A stretch of DNA of 64,000 nt from Bacteroidota bacterium (GTDB lineage Bacteria; Bacteroidota; Bacteroidia; AKYH767-A; 2013-40CM-41-45), in the NCBI GenBank assembly GCA_016720655.1, contig JADKKE010000010.1:1-64000 (forward strand). Reading direction: 5' to 3'. Every line of letters starts with the position of its first letter. The stretch's first letter is position 1. A program made the translations under genes and the position numbers. A model generated the notes under the pieces. That model did not search any database, was not told where the DNA came from, and saw only the letters and a program-made list of their open reading frames with translations. Shown here one piece after another: positions 52,422 through 62,454 of this stretch.

Positions 52422-55283
52422 ATGGCTGTTGAGCAAGATTTCCTTGAAATATATGGTGCGCGGGTTCATAATTTAAAAAATATTGACCTCACTTTTCCAC
52501 GCAATAAATTGGTGGTGATCACCGGCCTGAGCGGAAGTGGAAAATCTTCTTTGGCTTTTGATACTATCTATGCAGAAGGACAGCGAAGATATCTCGAAAG
52601 CTTTTCAGCCTATGCCAGACAATTTCTCGGCAATATGGAACGTCCGGATGTCGATAAAATCAGCGGACTCAGCCCGGTTATTTCCATCGAACAAAAAACC
52701 ACCAACCTCAACCCGAGATCGACTGTAGGAACAATCACAGAGATCTATGACTTTTTGAGATTGCTGTTTGCCCGTGCTTCCGAAGCATATTCCTATGTTA
52801 CCGGAGAAAAAATGATCAAACTGAGCGATGATCAAATCATCGACCTGATCATTCAAAAGTTCAAAGGGAAAAAAGTGATGATGCTGGCTCCACTTGTGAA
52901 AGCGCGGAAAGGTCATTACCGTGAACTGTTTGAACAACTGATGCAGCAGGGTTATTTACGTGTCCGTACTGATGGCAGAATTGTAGAGCTGAAAAAAGGA
53001 TTACAACTTGACCGGTACAAAACTCATGACATCGAATTGCTGGTTGACAGACTCGAAGTCTCGGAAACATCCAAACAAAGGCTAACAGAATCTCTTACGC
53101 TTTCAATGAAGCTGGGCAAAGGTTCTATTTTATTGGTGGATGCCGATAAGGAAAAAGAACATTATTACAGCAGGCATCTGATGTGCCCTACTTCAGGGAT
53201 TTCTTACGACGAACCACAACCCAATACATTTTCATTTAATTCTCCCTATGGTGCATGTAAAAAATGCAATGGACTTGGTACCATTTCAGAAATTGATATC
53301 AAGAGTATTATTCCGGATCCAAAAGTAAATATCAAAGCGGGTGGCATTGCTCCTCTGGGTGCTCAAAAAGACACCTGGATTTTTAAACAACTGATTGCTC
53401 TCGGAAGAAAATACAATTTCAATCTGACGATGCCTATTGCAGATATTCCGGAGGAGTCCATGAATATTATCCTCTATGGTTCAGAAGATGTATTAAATGT
53501 TTCCATGGATTATTCCGGAGGCAATTCGTATCACCATGCGATTACCTATGAAGGAATCGTCAATTTCATTGTGAACCAGGAACAGGAACAAGCTTCAAAT
53601 TCAATGCGCAAGTGGGTTCAAAGTTTTATGCTGCAAGTGGAATGTCCGGAATGTCATGGTACGCGACTGAAAAAGGAATCCTTGTATTTCAAAATCAATG
53701 AGAAAAATATCGCTGATCTTGCGAACATGGATATTCTTGCAATGAAGGTGTGGTTCGACACACTGGATTCCAAACTCAATGCAAGACAGAAAAAAATTGG
53801 ACAAGAAGTAATTAAAGAAATTCGAAAACGCATACAATTTCTACTGGATGTAGGACTCGACTACCTCACACTCAACCGCAGCAGTAAATCACTGAGTGGT
53901 GGCGAATCACAACGGATCCGTCTTGCTACGCAGATTGGTTCTCAACTTGTAGGCGTATTGTATATCCTCGATGAACCCAGCATTGGATTGCATCAGCGGG
54001 ATAATGTGCGGCTCATCAAATCACTCCAGGATCTTCGGGACACCGGAAATACAGTGATCGTTGTGGAGCATGACAAAGAAACTATCCTGGCAGCAGATTA
54101 TGTTATTGACCTGGGTCCGGGTGCAGGAGCACATGGAGGAAAAGTTGTTGCACAAGGAACTCCCGCAGAGATTTTGCATCAAAAAAGTCTTACAACCGAT
54201 TACCTGAACGGCACTTTACAAATTCATATTCCATCGAAACTTAGAAAAGGAACAGGAAAATTCCTTGAACTCAAAGGAGCGACAGGCCACAATCTGAAAA
54301 ATGTGAATGTGAAAATTCCATTGGGAAAATTCGTGTGTGTCACCGGTGTTTCCGGCAGTGGAAAATCTTCTCTGATTAATGAAACACTCTACCCGATATT
54401 AAACCAGCATTTTTTCGATTCACATCAGAAACCACTCCCCTACACTTCTGTGAACGGACTCAATCACATCGACAAGGTGATCGAGATTGATCAGTCTCCA
54501 ATTGGACGAACTCCCCGTTCCAATCCTGCAACGTATACAGGTGTTTTCACAGATATCCGGAATCTTTTTGCGCAGTTACCGGAAGCAGCGATTCGTGGTT
54601 ACCAGCCGGGACGATTTTCATTTAATGTTAAAGGTGGACGTTGTGAAACATGCCAGGGTGGAGGAATGCGCGTGATTGAAATGAATTTTCTTCCCGATGT
54701 CTATGTGGACTGTGAAACCTGCAGAGGCAAACGCTACAATAGAGAAACACTGGAAATCCGTTACCGGGGTAAATCAATAAGCGATGTGCTTGAAATGAGC
54801 ATTGAACAAGCTGTTGAATTCTTCAGCAACATGCCTCACATATTGCACAAAATTAAAACACTGGAAGAGGTTGGACTGGGATATATCACTCTCGGACAAC
54901 AAAGCACGACGCTCAGTGGCGGTGAAGCACAACGTGTGAAACTGGCAACAGAACTATCCAAGAAAGACACAGGCAATACATTTTATATCCTGGATGAACC
55001 AACGACCGGTCTTCATTTTGAGGATGTACGCATTCTCCTGGAAGTATTGAATCGCCTGGTCGACAAAGGAAATACAGTTCTTGTAATTGAACACAATATG
55101 GATGTCATCAAAATTGCTGATCACATCATCGATCTGGGTCCGGAAGGTGGTCAGCGCGGAGGAACCATTCTTTGCGAAGGAACTCCGAATGAAATCATTA
55201 AGAACAAAAAAAGTATAACTGCTGAATTCCTGAAAAAAGAAATCTCAGAATACGAAGCATTCGGAAACCTTAAACAAGCCTGA
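52422..55283 (+). CDS. uvrA: excinuclease ABC subunit A
   Basis: 953 residues, full length. Two ABC modules: Walker A GLSGSGKSSLAFD at 35-42 and GVSGSGKSSLINE in the second half, signatures LSGGESQRIRLATQIGS and LSGGEAQRVKLATELSK, Walker B LYILDEPSIGLH and FYILDEPTTGLH. The second zinc module is complete (GRCETCQGGGMRVIEM ... VDCETCRGKRYN). In the first, the usual CPxC pair reads CPTS, so that site may bind zinc differently or not at all; CKKC is intact. UvrA scans DNA for bulky lesions and loads UvrB in nucleotide excision repair. It has its own promoter and faces away from porQ. Confidence 0.97.
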   Translation: MAVEQDFLEIYGARVHNLKNIDLTFPRNKLVVITGLSGSGKSSLAFDTIYAEGQRRYLESFSAYARQFLGNMERPDVDKISGLSPVISIEQKTTNLNPRSTVGTITEIYDFLRLLFARASEAYSYVTGEKMIKLSDDQIIDLIIQKFKGKKVMMLAPLVKARKGHYRELFEQLMQQGYLRVRTDGRIVELKKGLQLDRYKTHDIELLVDRLEVSETSKQRLTESLTLSMKLGKGSILLVDADKEKEHYYSRHLMCPTSGISYDEPQPNTFSFNSPYGACKKCNGLGTISEIDIKSIIPDPKVNIKAGGIAPLGAQKDTWIFKQLIALGRKYNFNLTMPIADIPEESMNIILYGSEDVLNVSMDYSGGNSYHHAITYEGIVNFIVNQEQEQASNSMRKWVQSFMLQVECPECHGTRLKKESLYFKINEKNIADLANMDILAMKVWFDTLDSKLNARQKKIGQEVIKEIRKRIQFLLDVGLDYLTLNRSSKSLSGGESQRIRLATQIGSQLVGVLYILDEPSIGLHQRDNVRLIKSLQDLRDTGNTVIVVEHDKETILAADYVIDLGPGAGAHGGKVVAQGTPAEILHQKSLTTDYLNGTLQIHIPSKLRKGTGKFLELKGATGHNLKNVNVKIPLGKFVCVTGVSGSGKSSLINETLYPILNQHFFDSHQKPLPYTSVNGLNHIDKVIEIDQSPIGRTPRSNPATYTGVFTDIRNLFAQLPEAAIRGYQPGRFSFNVKGGRCETCQGGGMRVIEMNFLPDVYVDCETCRGKRYNRETLEIRYRGKSISDVLEMSIEQAVEFFSNMPHILHKIKTLEEVGLGYITLGQQSTTLSGGEAQRVKLATELSKKDTGNTFYILDEPTTGLHFEDVRILLEVLNRLVDKGNTVLVIEHNMDVIKIADHIIDLGPEGGQRGGTILCEGTPNEIIKNKKSITAEFLKKEISEYEAFGNLKQA

Positions 55284-55385
55284 GCGTAAAACTTATCGCT
55301 TTGGAAACAAACAAAGATTCATGAAATCCTGAGAACCGGATTTTGTCCTTTGGTTTCCTGATATTCAACCCAAATTACTTGAATA

Positions 55386-56093
55386 ATGAATTTTGATGAT
55401 TTAAAAATCCGCAGAGCCTTTTCAGATAAAGACTGGCAGGAAATTAAAGCACATGATACCTGGCAGATTTTTAAAATCATGTCGGAGTTTGTTGATGGAT
55501 TCGAAAAATTAAGTAAGATCGGACCTTGTGTTTCAATCTTCGGATCTGCACGGACGAAACCAGAACACGAATACTACAAGCTCGCTGAAGAAATCGCTTA
55601 CAAGCTGACCAAAGAAGGTTACGGCATCATCACCGGTGGTGGTCCCGGAATTATGGAAGCAGCTAACAAAGGCGCAAAAACAGCTGGAGGAAAATCAGTT
55701 GGACTGAACATTGAACTTCCTTTCGAACAATCTTCCAATCCCTACATTGATAGCGATAAACTGATCACTTTTGATTATTTCTTTGTGCGCAAATTGATGT
55801 TCATCAAATATGCACAAGGTTTTGTTGTCTTGCCGGGAGGATTCGGAACCATGGACGAACTTTTTGAAGCCCTCACACTCATCCAGACAAAGAAAATCGG
55901 TAAGTTCCCGATTGTGATGGCAGGAAAAGAATATTGGGGAGGCATGTTCGATTGGATAAAATCTACTCTTATCCGTGAAAAAATGATTGAACCCAGTGAT
56001 TTGAATCTTCTGATGCTGGCGGAAGATGCGGACCATGCTGTAAAGCACATCAACGAGTTTTATTCAAGATATCTCCTCAAGCCTAACTTTTGA
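55386..56093 (+). CDS. LOG-family Rossmann protein (TIGR00730-like)
   Basis: 235 residues. The family motif FVVLPGGFGTMDELFEALTL (PGGxGTxxE) and the nucleotide-binding turn GYGIITGGGPGIMEAANKGA are both clear, with VSIFGSARTKPEHEYY before them. LOG proteins are cytokinin riboside 5'-monophosphate phosphoribohydrolases in plants; bacterial members cleave nucleotide monophosphates. It stands downstream of uvrA and ends in a terminator. Confidence 0.88.
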   Translation: MNFDDLKIRRAFSDKDWQEIKAHDTWQIFKIMSEFVDGFEKLSKIGPCVSIFGSARTKPEHEYYKLAEEIAYKLTKEGYGIITGGGPGIMEAANKGAKTAGGKSVGLNIELPFEQSSNPYIDSDKLITFDYFFVRKLMFIKYAQGFVVLPGGFGTMDELFEALTLIQTKKIGKFPIVMAGKEYWGGMFDWIKSTLIREKMIEPSDLNLLMLAEDADHAVKHINEFYSRYLLKPNF

Positions 56094-56110
56094 AGTGTAA
56101 AATTTATCAC

Positions 56111-56143
56111 AAAAAGACCGGTTAACAGCTGGTCTTTTTTTTT
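56111..56143 (+). terminator. Rho-independent terminator of the LOG-family gene
   Basis: AAAAAGACC/GGTCTTTTT stem with an eleven-base loop, then a run of T. It begins 18 bases after the stop codon. Confidence 0.88.
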
Positions 56144-56287
56144 GCAATGAGATATAGAACTCGCTCTCAAATGCAATGAACAAGAAGGCACAAAGCATTT
56201 GAAACAAGGATGGAAAAATCAAATCTTCTGACCTTTTTTTGTTCCGGAATTTTTCTGAATCGACCCTGTAAGGCAGCACAGTGAAGC

Positions 56288-56315
56288 AATCCGGAGAATT
56301 TCATCGGTCCGGATT
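56288..56315. other. AATCCGGA/TCCGGATT inverted repeat in a 333-bp gap
   Basis: Eight-base arms with a 12-base loop, about 110 bp before the ATG at 56427. It could be an operator or part of a leader. A weak -7-like TATCTTGA sits at 56400. No gene is visible in the gap. Confidence 0.35.
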
Positions 56316-56426
56316 GATCACTTTTTCATGGCAATGTTTTCAACATCCGGAACTGGATAAAGTCCAAAAAAGCAAGCAATTACCTCGAAAGGCTTGGTGT
56401 ATCTTGAGCGTTCAATCCAAAACAAG

Positions 56427-57656
56427 ATGATCAAACTATTGTCGGCCTTCCTCTCTGCTTCCATGCTGTTCATCCTATCCTACTTTTTTGGTCCTGATCC
56501 ATCCATCAAGGTGGAAGTTCAGGCTCCCGCCAAAGTAAGACCGGGAGATGATTTTATTTATCAGTTAAAAGTCAGCAAAGGAAACCTCAATGGATTTTCA
56601 CGAATCCAGGTGTTTATTCCACAAGGTCTAACTGTAACACCTGTGGATGTAAAAAATGCTGAATTTTTATTTGAAGAAGATTATGTGAAATTCATTTGGA
56701 TCAACCTTCCTGAAGATCCGGAATTTACAGTGAGTATGAAGGTGCATGTAGATGCTAATTCAGAAGGAGAAAAATACCTGAATGGTGAGCTTTCCTACAT
56801 TGAAAATGATAAAACAGAAAAATTCCCATTGCAGCAAACGACAGTTGTGCTGGATGCCTCGCTCCCACAGGCAGACAATACATCCAGACCTGATGTCGAA
56901 CGCAAATTAATTGCCCTCAATGCGGACCAGGGTGAATACCAGATAGAACTCACCATTCATCCAAACAAAGAGCAAAGTGCTGCCCGGTTTATCGATGATA
57001 TTCCGGAAGGTTTCACTGCATCTGTTGTGGATGCGCATGGTTCTGATTTTTCATTCACAGAACAATCTGCAATTTTTATCTGGAAAGAATTACCAAAAGA
57101 AAATTCATTCACAATAGTTTATAAAGTAAACGGTGGTGCCAATAAACCATCTCCAAATATCAACGGCATGCTGGTGTATGGAGACCAGGTGCTTTCGTCC
57201 AATTCAGGAACTGCAACCCCTGTAGAAAGTACAACAAGTACAACAGAAACTGCTACAAATCCTGTTGCAGATGCTATTGTCGCTCAACTCGTAGAAACAG
57301 AGAAAAACCGCTCTCAGATCCCTTCTGAATCAGGAACAGCAATTGCACAGGATATCCAATTGCCGGCACCACAAAGTGGAATTTATTATAAAGTACAAAT
57401 TTCTGCGACGATGAAGAGTCCTGTAAGAAACAATGCCTGGTTCAGTACAAAATACAAGTGGCAGGACAATGTAGATCTTGCAATGCAGGATGGCTGGAAA
57501 AAATACATGATTGGTACTTTCAACAATTACGAACAAGCCAAAGCCTTTCGCAATCAAACTTCAGAAAAAATTTCCGATGCTTTTGTTGTTGCTTATGATC
57601 ACGGACAACGCATCTCTGTTCAGGAAGCATTGAAATCAAACAAATCAAATCAATAA
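56427..57656 (+). CDS. secreted protein with DUF11-like repeats and a SPOR-like C-terminal domain
   Basis: 409 residues from the ATG at 56427 (MIKLLSAFLSASMLFILSYF), a membrane signal. Two beta-sandwich repeats follow: VQAPAKVRPGDDFIYQLKVS ... VKFIWINLPEDPEFTVSMKV, and ERKLIALNADQGEYQIELTI ... AIFIWKELPKENSFTIVYKV, the pattern of DUF11-type proteins. After a Thr/Ser-rich linker comes a domain like SPOR (YYKVQISATMKSPV ... MIGTFNNYEQAKAFRNQ), which binds denuded peptidoglycan in other proteins. An envelope role at the cell wall is likely. The next gene (42 bases later) is probably cotranscribed. Confidence 0.65.
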   Translation: MIKLLSAFLSASMLFILSYFFGPDPSIKVEVQAPAKVRPGDDFIYQLKVSKGNLNGFSRIQVFIPQGLTVTPVDVKNAEFLFEEDYVKFIWINLPEDPEFTVSMKVHVDANSEGEKYLNGELSYIENDKTEKFPLQQTTVVLDASLPQADNTSRPDVERKLIALNADQGEYQIELTIHPNKEQSAARFIDDIPEGFTASVVDAHGSDFSFTEQSAIFIWKELPKENSFTIVYKVNGGANKPSPNINGMLVYGDQVLSSNSGTATPVESTTSTTETATNPVADAIVAQLVETEKNRSQIPSESGTAIAQDIQLPAPQSGIYYKVQISATMKSPVRNNAWFSTKYKWQDNVDLAMQDGWKKYMIGTFNNYEQAKAFRNQTSEKISDAFVVAYDHGQRISVQEALKSNKSNQ

Positions 57657-57698
57657 GAGTTCCGGTCTACCGGAATTGTTGAAAGGAAATTTTATCCG

Positions 57699-59135
57699 AT
57701 GAAGTTGAATCGACTATTCGCAATGCATTTTCATAAAATGAATTTAACAGGTGTATGCTTCACAGCGTGTACCTGTTTGCTTTTCTCCTTCACTTCATTT
57801 TCTCAGGCACAAGCTCAGGAAGATTCCACAATTGAAAAAGTCACTCACCTTCCTGTGATCAGCGTTGGCCAGGGAGTAATGAATTTCATTGGAGATATCG
57901 GATATACTCATCTCAATCAGCCGTTCACAGCACGTTCCGGATTTCAATTGGAGGTTCAGCATCATACCTCCTCAAGATTTTCTATCGCGGCCTTCATCCT
58001 TTCGGGAAGAATATTTGGAGAAGAAAAATCACTGTTGCGAACTTTGAATTTTCGTTCCTCAATCGTTGCTGAAGGCCTGATGTTTCGATTTGATTTCAGT
58101 TCCAAAAATAATCCAAGACAAGTTCTCATCCCTTACATCACTGCCGGAGTTGAATATCTGTTTTACCATGCCAAAGCGGATCTGAAAGATGAGAATGGAA
58201 ATACCTATCATTATTGGAATGATGGTTCCATACGGAACATTGCCGAAGATGATACCGGAGCAGTCAATGCAGTAAAAATCCACCGTGACTACAATTACGA
58301 AACCGATATCCGTGATGCGAATATCGATGGCTTGGGAAAATACCGTCAGGGCGCCTGGGCTTTTCCAATTGGTGCAGGAGCCCGTTTCCGAATTTCAAGT
58401 CGTTGCTCCATGCATTTCAGTTCGGTAGTTCACCTCATTAATTCAGATCTTGTTGAAGGAGTTTCCTCGAAAAGTGTCGGAGATCGCAAAGGAGATTCTA
58501 AGAATGATAAAATAGTATACTCTTCCGTTTCCTTTCGCTATGATCTCTCTGCTCCGCGGGATGTAGAAAGTAGAAAGAAATCGAAAGTCCGAAAGGAAGA
58601 TGTAGAACACATCGATTTCAATGCGCTTGCATCTGAGGATGCCGATCACGATGGAATTCCGGATGTGCGGGATGACTCTTCTGCAACACCACAAAACAAC
58701 AAAGTTCGCGACAACGGTAAACCGGTGGATGCTGATGATGATGGAATCCCTGACTACAGAGACAAAGAACCCAATTCTCCGAAAGACGCAGTCGTGAATA
58801 CCGACGGTATGACCATTACAGAAGAAATGATAGAACAAAAATTCCGTCAGGATTCTCTCGCTGCATTGCCTGCTTTGATTGAGTATGTACAAAGCTATGA
58901 TCGTCTCACACAACGCAATCCGAACATTGCAATTCGTGATGCGGTGCGTCCGAATGGATTACCTGCCGACATTTCAATCATTCCTTCCTTATACAGAAGA
59001 CTCGACAGGGACCTGAATGGCATCATTTCTCCAAAAGAAATCTCACTGGCAATTGATGAATATCTGGCCGGAAATTCACCTTATTCTGTGCCTGAATTTT
59101 ACAATTTGATTGATTTCTTTTTTACCCAGCGATAG
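57699..59135 (+). CDS. outer-membrane barrel-like protein with TSP3 and EF-hand calcium motifs
   Basis: 478 residues. A signal peptide (CTCLLFSFTSFSQAQAQ) follows a short n-region. The first ~270 residues are strands typical of an outer-membrane barrel (SRFSIAAFILSGRIFGEEKS, QVLIPYITAGVEYLFYHAKA). Then thrombospondin-type-3-like calcium loops (DADHDGIPDVRDDS, DADDDGIPDYRDKEPNSP), and near the end an EF-hand loop, DRDLNGIISPKE. Such calcium loops are common between barrel and peptidoglycan-binding regions in OmpA-like proteins, but no OmpA domain is present. The role is unknown. A heptad array follows the stop codon. Confidence 0.7.
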   Translation: MKLNRLFAMHFHKMNLTGVCFTACTCLLFSFTSFSQAQAQEDSTIEKVTHLPVISVGQGVMNFIGDIGYTHLNQPFTARSGFQLEVQHHTSSRFSIAAFILSGRIFGEEKSLLRTLNFRSSIVAEGLMFRFDFSSKNNPRQVLIPYITAGVEYLFYHAKADLKDENGNTYHYWNDGSIRNIAEDDTGAVNAVKIHRDYNYETDIRDANIDGLGKYRQGAWAFPIGAGARFRISSRCSMHFSSVVHLINSDLVEGVSSKSVGDRKGDSKNDKIVYSSVSFRYDLSAPRDVESRKKSKVRKEDVEHIDFNALASEDADHDGIPDVRDDSSATPQNNKVRDNGKPVDADDDGIPDYRDKEPNSPKDAVVNTDGMTITEEMIEQKFRQDSLAALPALIEYVQSYDRLTQRNPNIAIRDAVRPNGLPADISIIPSLYRRLDRDLNGIISPKEISLAIDEYLAGNSPYSVPEFYNLIDFFFTQR

Positions 59136-59205
59136 TTATTAAGTTATTCGTTATTAAGTTATTGAGCAGGCTTTAAATAACTTATTACTCAATAACCTAT
59201 TAACT
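59136..59205. repeat. heptad array, AGTTATT type, folding as an inverted pair
   Basis: AGTTATT-like units on the left and AATAACT/AATAACC-like units on the right, separated by GCAGGCTTTA. The arms GTTATTGAG (59158) and CTCAATAAC (59188) are perfect complements, so the array can form a hairpin after the upstream gene. Confidence 0.7.
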
Positions 59206-59324
59206 CCTTTTTAAATGTAAGATTCCCAGCGTTTTCCCATCAACTTTTCAGGCTTTATTGAGTATTAGATACTCTAAATAGGGAGTAAAATCTCTGTTTT
59301 ATCTATTTTTCAATACAAGCAATT

Positions 59325-61765
59325 ATGTCTGAACAATTACTACAAATCCTGGTCGTGGAAGACGATGAATTGGATAGAATGATCATGAAACGTGCTTTGA
59401 ACGGATCAGGGATGAAGCATGAACTCACTTTCGCGGAAGATCATGAAAGCGGAAAGACTGCTGCTGCAGAAAAAGAATACGATTGTATTTTCCTCGATTA
59501 CAACTTGCCGGGAGGAACAGGTCTTGAATTGTTGAAAGAAATCCGCGCTGTAAAAAATACTGCTCCTATAATTCTTGTCACGAGCCAGGGAGATGAGAAA
59601 ATCGCAGTGGAAGCCATGAAGAATGGCGCGAATGATTATATCCCGAAAAGTTTGTTGTCTGCAGATGGTATTGCACAGAGTGTTCGATTTATGGTGACAC
59701 TCAAATCGCAGGAAAAACAAAGGTTGATTCTTGAGCAACAACTGAAAGAAACAGAAAGAAGATTAAAAACTGTAGTTGCGAATTCACCGATTATCCTTTT
59801 CGCATTGGACGAACAAGCTCAATTCACTCTTTTTGAAGGAAAAGGACTTGAATCCATGGGAATCAACAAAGAAGAATTCATTGGAAAAGCAATTCAGGAT
59901 ATTCATCAATTGCCAATACAACTGGAGGATTACCAGAAATCGATGAATGGTGAAGAAGCTACATCAGTTGTTGAAGTCGATTCGAAATTTTTTGAAATAT
60001 TCTATACTCCTATTCATGCGGACAACAACAACATCACAGGAGTGATCGGTGTAGCGTCGGACATTACAGGACACAAACGGGCAGAAGATGAGCTCAAATC
60101 AGCAATGACTTTAGCTGAAGAAACCGCGCGTCTGAAGGAACAATTCCTTGCCAATATGAGTCATGAAATTCGCACTCCGATGAATGGTATCATCGGTCTT
60201 ACCAGGATCCTTCTGAAATCAGAATTATCAGAAGATCAAATGCGTTTTCTTCAATCCATAAAAGTTTGTTCTGATAATCTCCTTGTGATCATCAACGACA
60301 TCTTGGATCTCTCAAAAATTGAAGCAGGAAAGATGAGTTTTGAAAGTGTTCCATTCCGTATCACTGACCTTGCGAGACATGCTGTCGAATTGTTCCCGGC
60401 AAAAGCAGATGAAAAATCGATTCAGCTTGTAATGAAAATCGACACTTCCATTCCGCAGGCACTTTCCGGTGATCCGACACGACTGAGTCAGATCCTGAAT
60501 AACCTGATGAGTAATGCGATCAAATTTACCGGCGAAGGCGAAGTAAGTCTGTTCATTAATCTAAGAAGTACCCGTGAGAAACAGGTCACATTGGATTTTG
60601 AAGTGAAAGACAGTGGAATCGGGATTCCGGAAGAAAGTTTGAATAGTATTTTCGAAGTTTCACACAGGCAAGCACAGATACGACGCGAAAATTTAGCGGA
60701 ACCGGTTTGGGTTTGACCATTGTAAAGAAATTAATCGAGTTGCAGGGCGGAAATATAGGAGTTCGGAGTAAACTTGGTTCAGGGACTACCTTTTTCTTCC
60801 ATTTGAGTTTCGAAATCGCCAGCGAAGAACAACTGAATGTGAATGTCGTTGAAGAAAAAGACGACCATTCAACATCCCATCTTAGAATTCTTGTAGCAGA
60901 AGATAACCCTATCAATCAGTTGATAGTAAGAAAAGTCTTTGCCGATTGGGAAACACCGATAGAATTTGCTGACAATGGCAAAATCGCACTCGATATGTTA
61001 CAGAATGCAAGCTTTGATCTTGTCTTGATGGATATCCAAATGCCTGAAATGGATGGATATACCGCCGTTGACAAGATCCGTCACGAGCTTCCTGAAGCGC
61101 TTCGGAACATTCCGATTATGGCTATGACTGCCCATGCAACACAGAATGAAAGGCAAAAATGTTTGGAAGCAGGGATGAATGAGTACATCAGCAAACCTTT
61201 TGAACCATCGGAACTAAAAAAGAAGATCCTGGAGCTAACCAATTCGGTGAATGCTTCGTTAAATGGCTCTATGCCAGTGTCAGAAAAAGAACAAAAAACA
61301 GATAAAATGGAACCAACAAGTGAGGCGTCAGATCCTCAGGAGGAATTTCGGAATTCACTTCAAACTCCAAACCTGGTGATTGAAAATCCTTCGATTCGTA
61401 AAGAGCCTGTGCTTCCGGAACACCAAATAAATCTGACATATTTGAAGCAGATTGCAGAAGGCAATGATTCTTTCATCATTGAAATGATTGAAATGTTCCT
61501 TAACAAAACGCCCCAGGCTTTGGAAAAATTGAATTCCTCTTATCATGAAAAAAACTGGGACGAAATGAAGCAAATTGCACATCGGATCAAACCATCTTTT
61601 GGATATATAGGGCTTCCGGATACACAAAAAATGCTCGCGGAAATTGAAAAACTAAGTGAAGAACATACCAATCCGGAACGAATGGCAGAGCTCGTTGAGG
61701 AAGTACAAGTGGTGAGCAAATCAGTTTTTGTACAACTCCAAAGTGCTCCCACAGGTATGAAATAA
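59325..61765 (+). CDS. hybrid histidine kinase REC-PAS-HisKA-HATPase-REC-Hpt (one frameshift)
   Basis: Starts with a receiver domain (ILVVEDDELDRMIMKRALNG; phospho-acceptor Asp58 in CIFLDYNLPGGTG), a PAS-like region at about 145-250, HisKA with His280 (ANMSHEIRTPMNGIIGLTRI), and HATPase_c. At 60661 one A is missing from GAAAG: the chain should go SIFESFTQASTDTTRKFSG and TGLGLTIVKKLIELQGG but derails for about 18 codons. The second part has another receiver (FDLVLMDIQMPEMDG; ISKPFEPSELK) and a C-terminal Hpt (MKQIAHRIKPSFGYIGLPD). Corrected length is about 813 residues, no membrane segment. The leading receiver suggests control by an upstream kinase. A terminator follows, then a lone receiver gene. 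Confidence 0.85.
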
Positions 61766-61838
61766 ACCTTCTCTTTCCGGTCCTTTCCAGACAAGGTTTT
61801 CCAGGAAAAATGATTCCTGACAAAACAAGATAAAACCC

Positions 61839-61867
61839 AGACTCCGGCTTCTAAGTCGGAGTCTTTT
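61839..61867 (+). terminator. Rho-independent terminator of the hybrid kinase
   Basis: AGACTCCG/CGGAGTCT stem, ten-base loop, then TTTT. It lies 74 bases past the stop at 61765. Confidence 0.8.
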
Positions 61868-61979
61868 GCATTGATTTTCAGTATTGATTTTCAACATTGA
61901 AATTGTATTCAGAAGAGAATCTCTTCCATTTGCCTCAGAATAAAATAGTATCTTAGCACTTTCTTTTCCTACAGAATAA

Positions 61980-62333
61980 ATGATGAAAGTTCTAGTTTGC
62001 GAAGACGATGAAATGGTTTTGAAAATGGTTGAGTTCAGGCTTCAGAAAGAAGGCTATGAAGTCCACCTGGCCAAAGACGGTAAAGAAGCTTTGGATAAGA
62101 TCGCTGCACTTCGTCCGGATATTATCATTACCGATATCATGATGCCCTACCTCACCGGACTCGAAATTGTCCATCAGGTGAGAAAGGAATTGGGAATGGA
62201 CACCCCTATCATCATTGTTTCCTCTATCGGACTTGAAAAAACGGTTTTAGAAGCCTTTCAACTCGGAGCTGACGACTTCATTACCAAGCCCTTCAGTCCC
62301 AATGAGCTGTCTGTAAGGGTAAAAAATTATTAA
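61980..62333 (+). CDS. single-domain response regulator (receiver only)
   Basis: 117 residues (start at 61980 or the ATG three bases later). MKVLVCEDDEMVLKMVEF holds the acidic pair, DIIITDIMMPYLTGLEIV the phospho-acceptor Asp, IIIVSSIGLEKTVLE the Ser/Thr switch and DDFITKPFSPNELS the Lys. No output domain, so it may shuttle phosphate or act on another protein, as CheY does. It is downstream of the hybrid kinase terminator with its own start region, so pairing with that kinase is plausible but not shown. Confidence 0.9.
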   Translation: MMKVLVCEDDEMVLKMVEFRLQKEGYEVHLAKDGKEALDKIAALRPDIIITDIMMPYLTGLEIVHQVRKELGMDTPIIIVSSIGLEKTVLEAFQLGADDFITKPFSPNELSVRVKNY

Positions 62334-62454
62334 TGAAATCAGCCTGATTTTCAAACTTAAATACCCCAGTTCCGTACACTTCATTTACAATTCTGGCCTG
62401 TTTACCATTCATTCTAATTGCCCGGGTAGTCAAATGCAACGGAAGAAATTCCCT

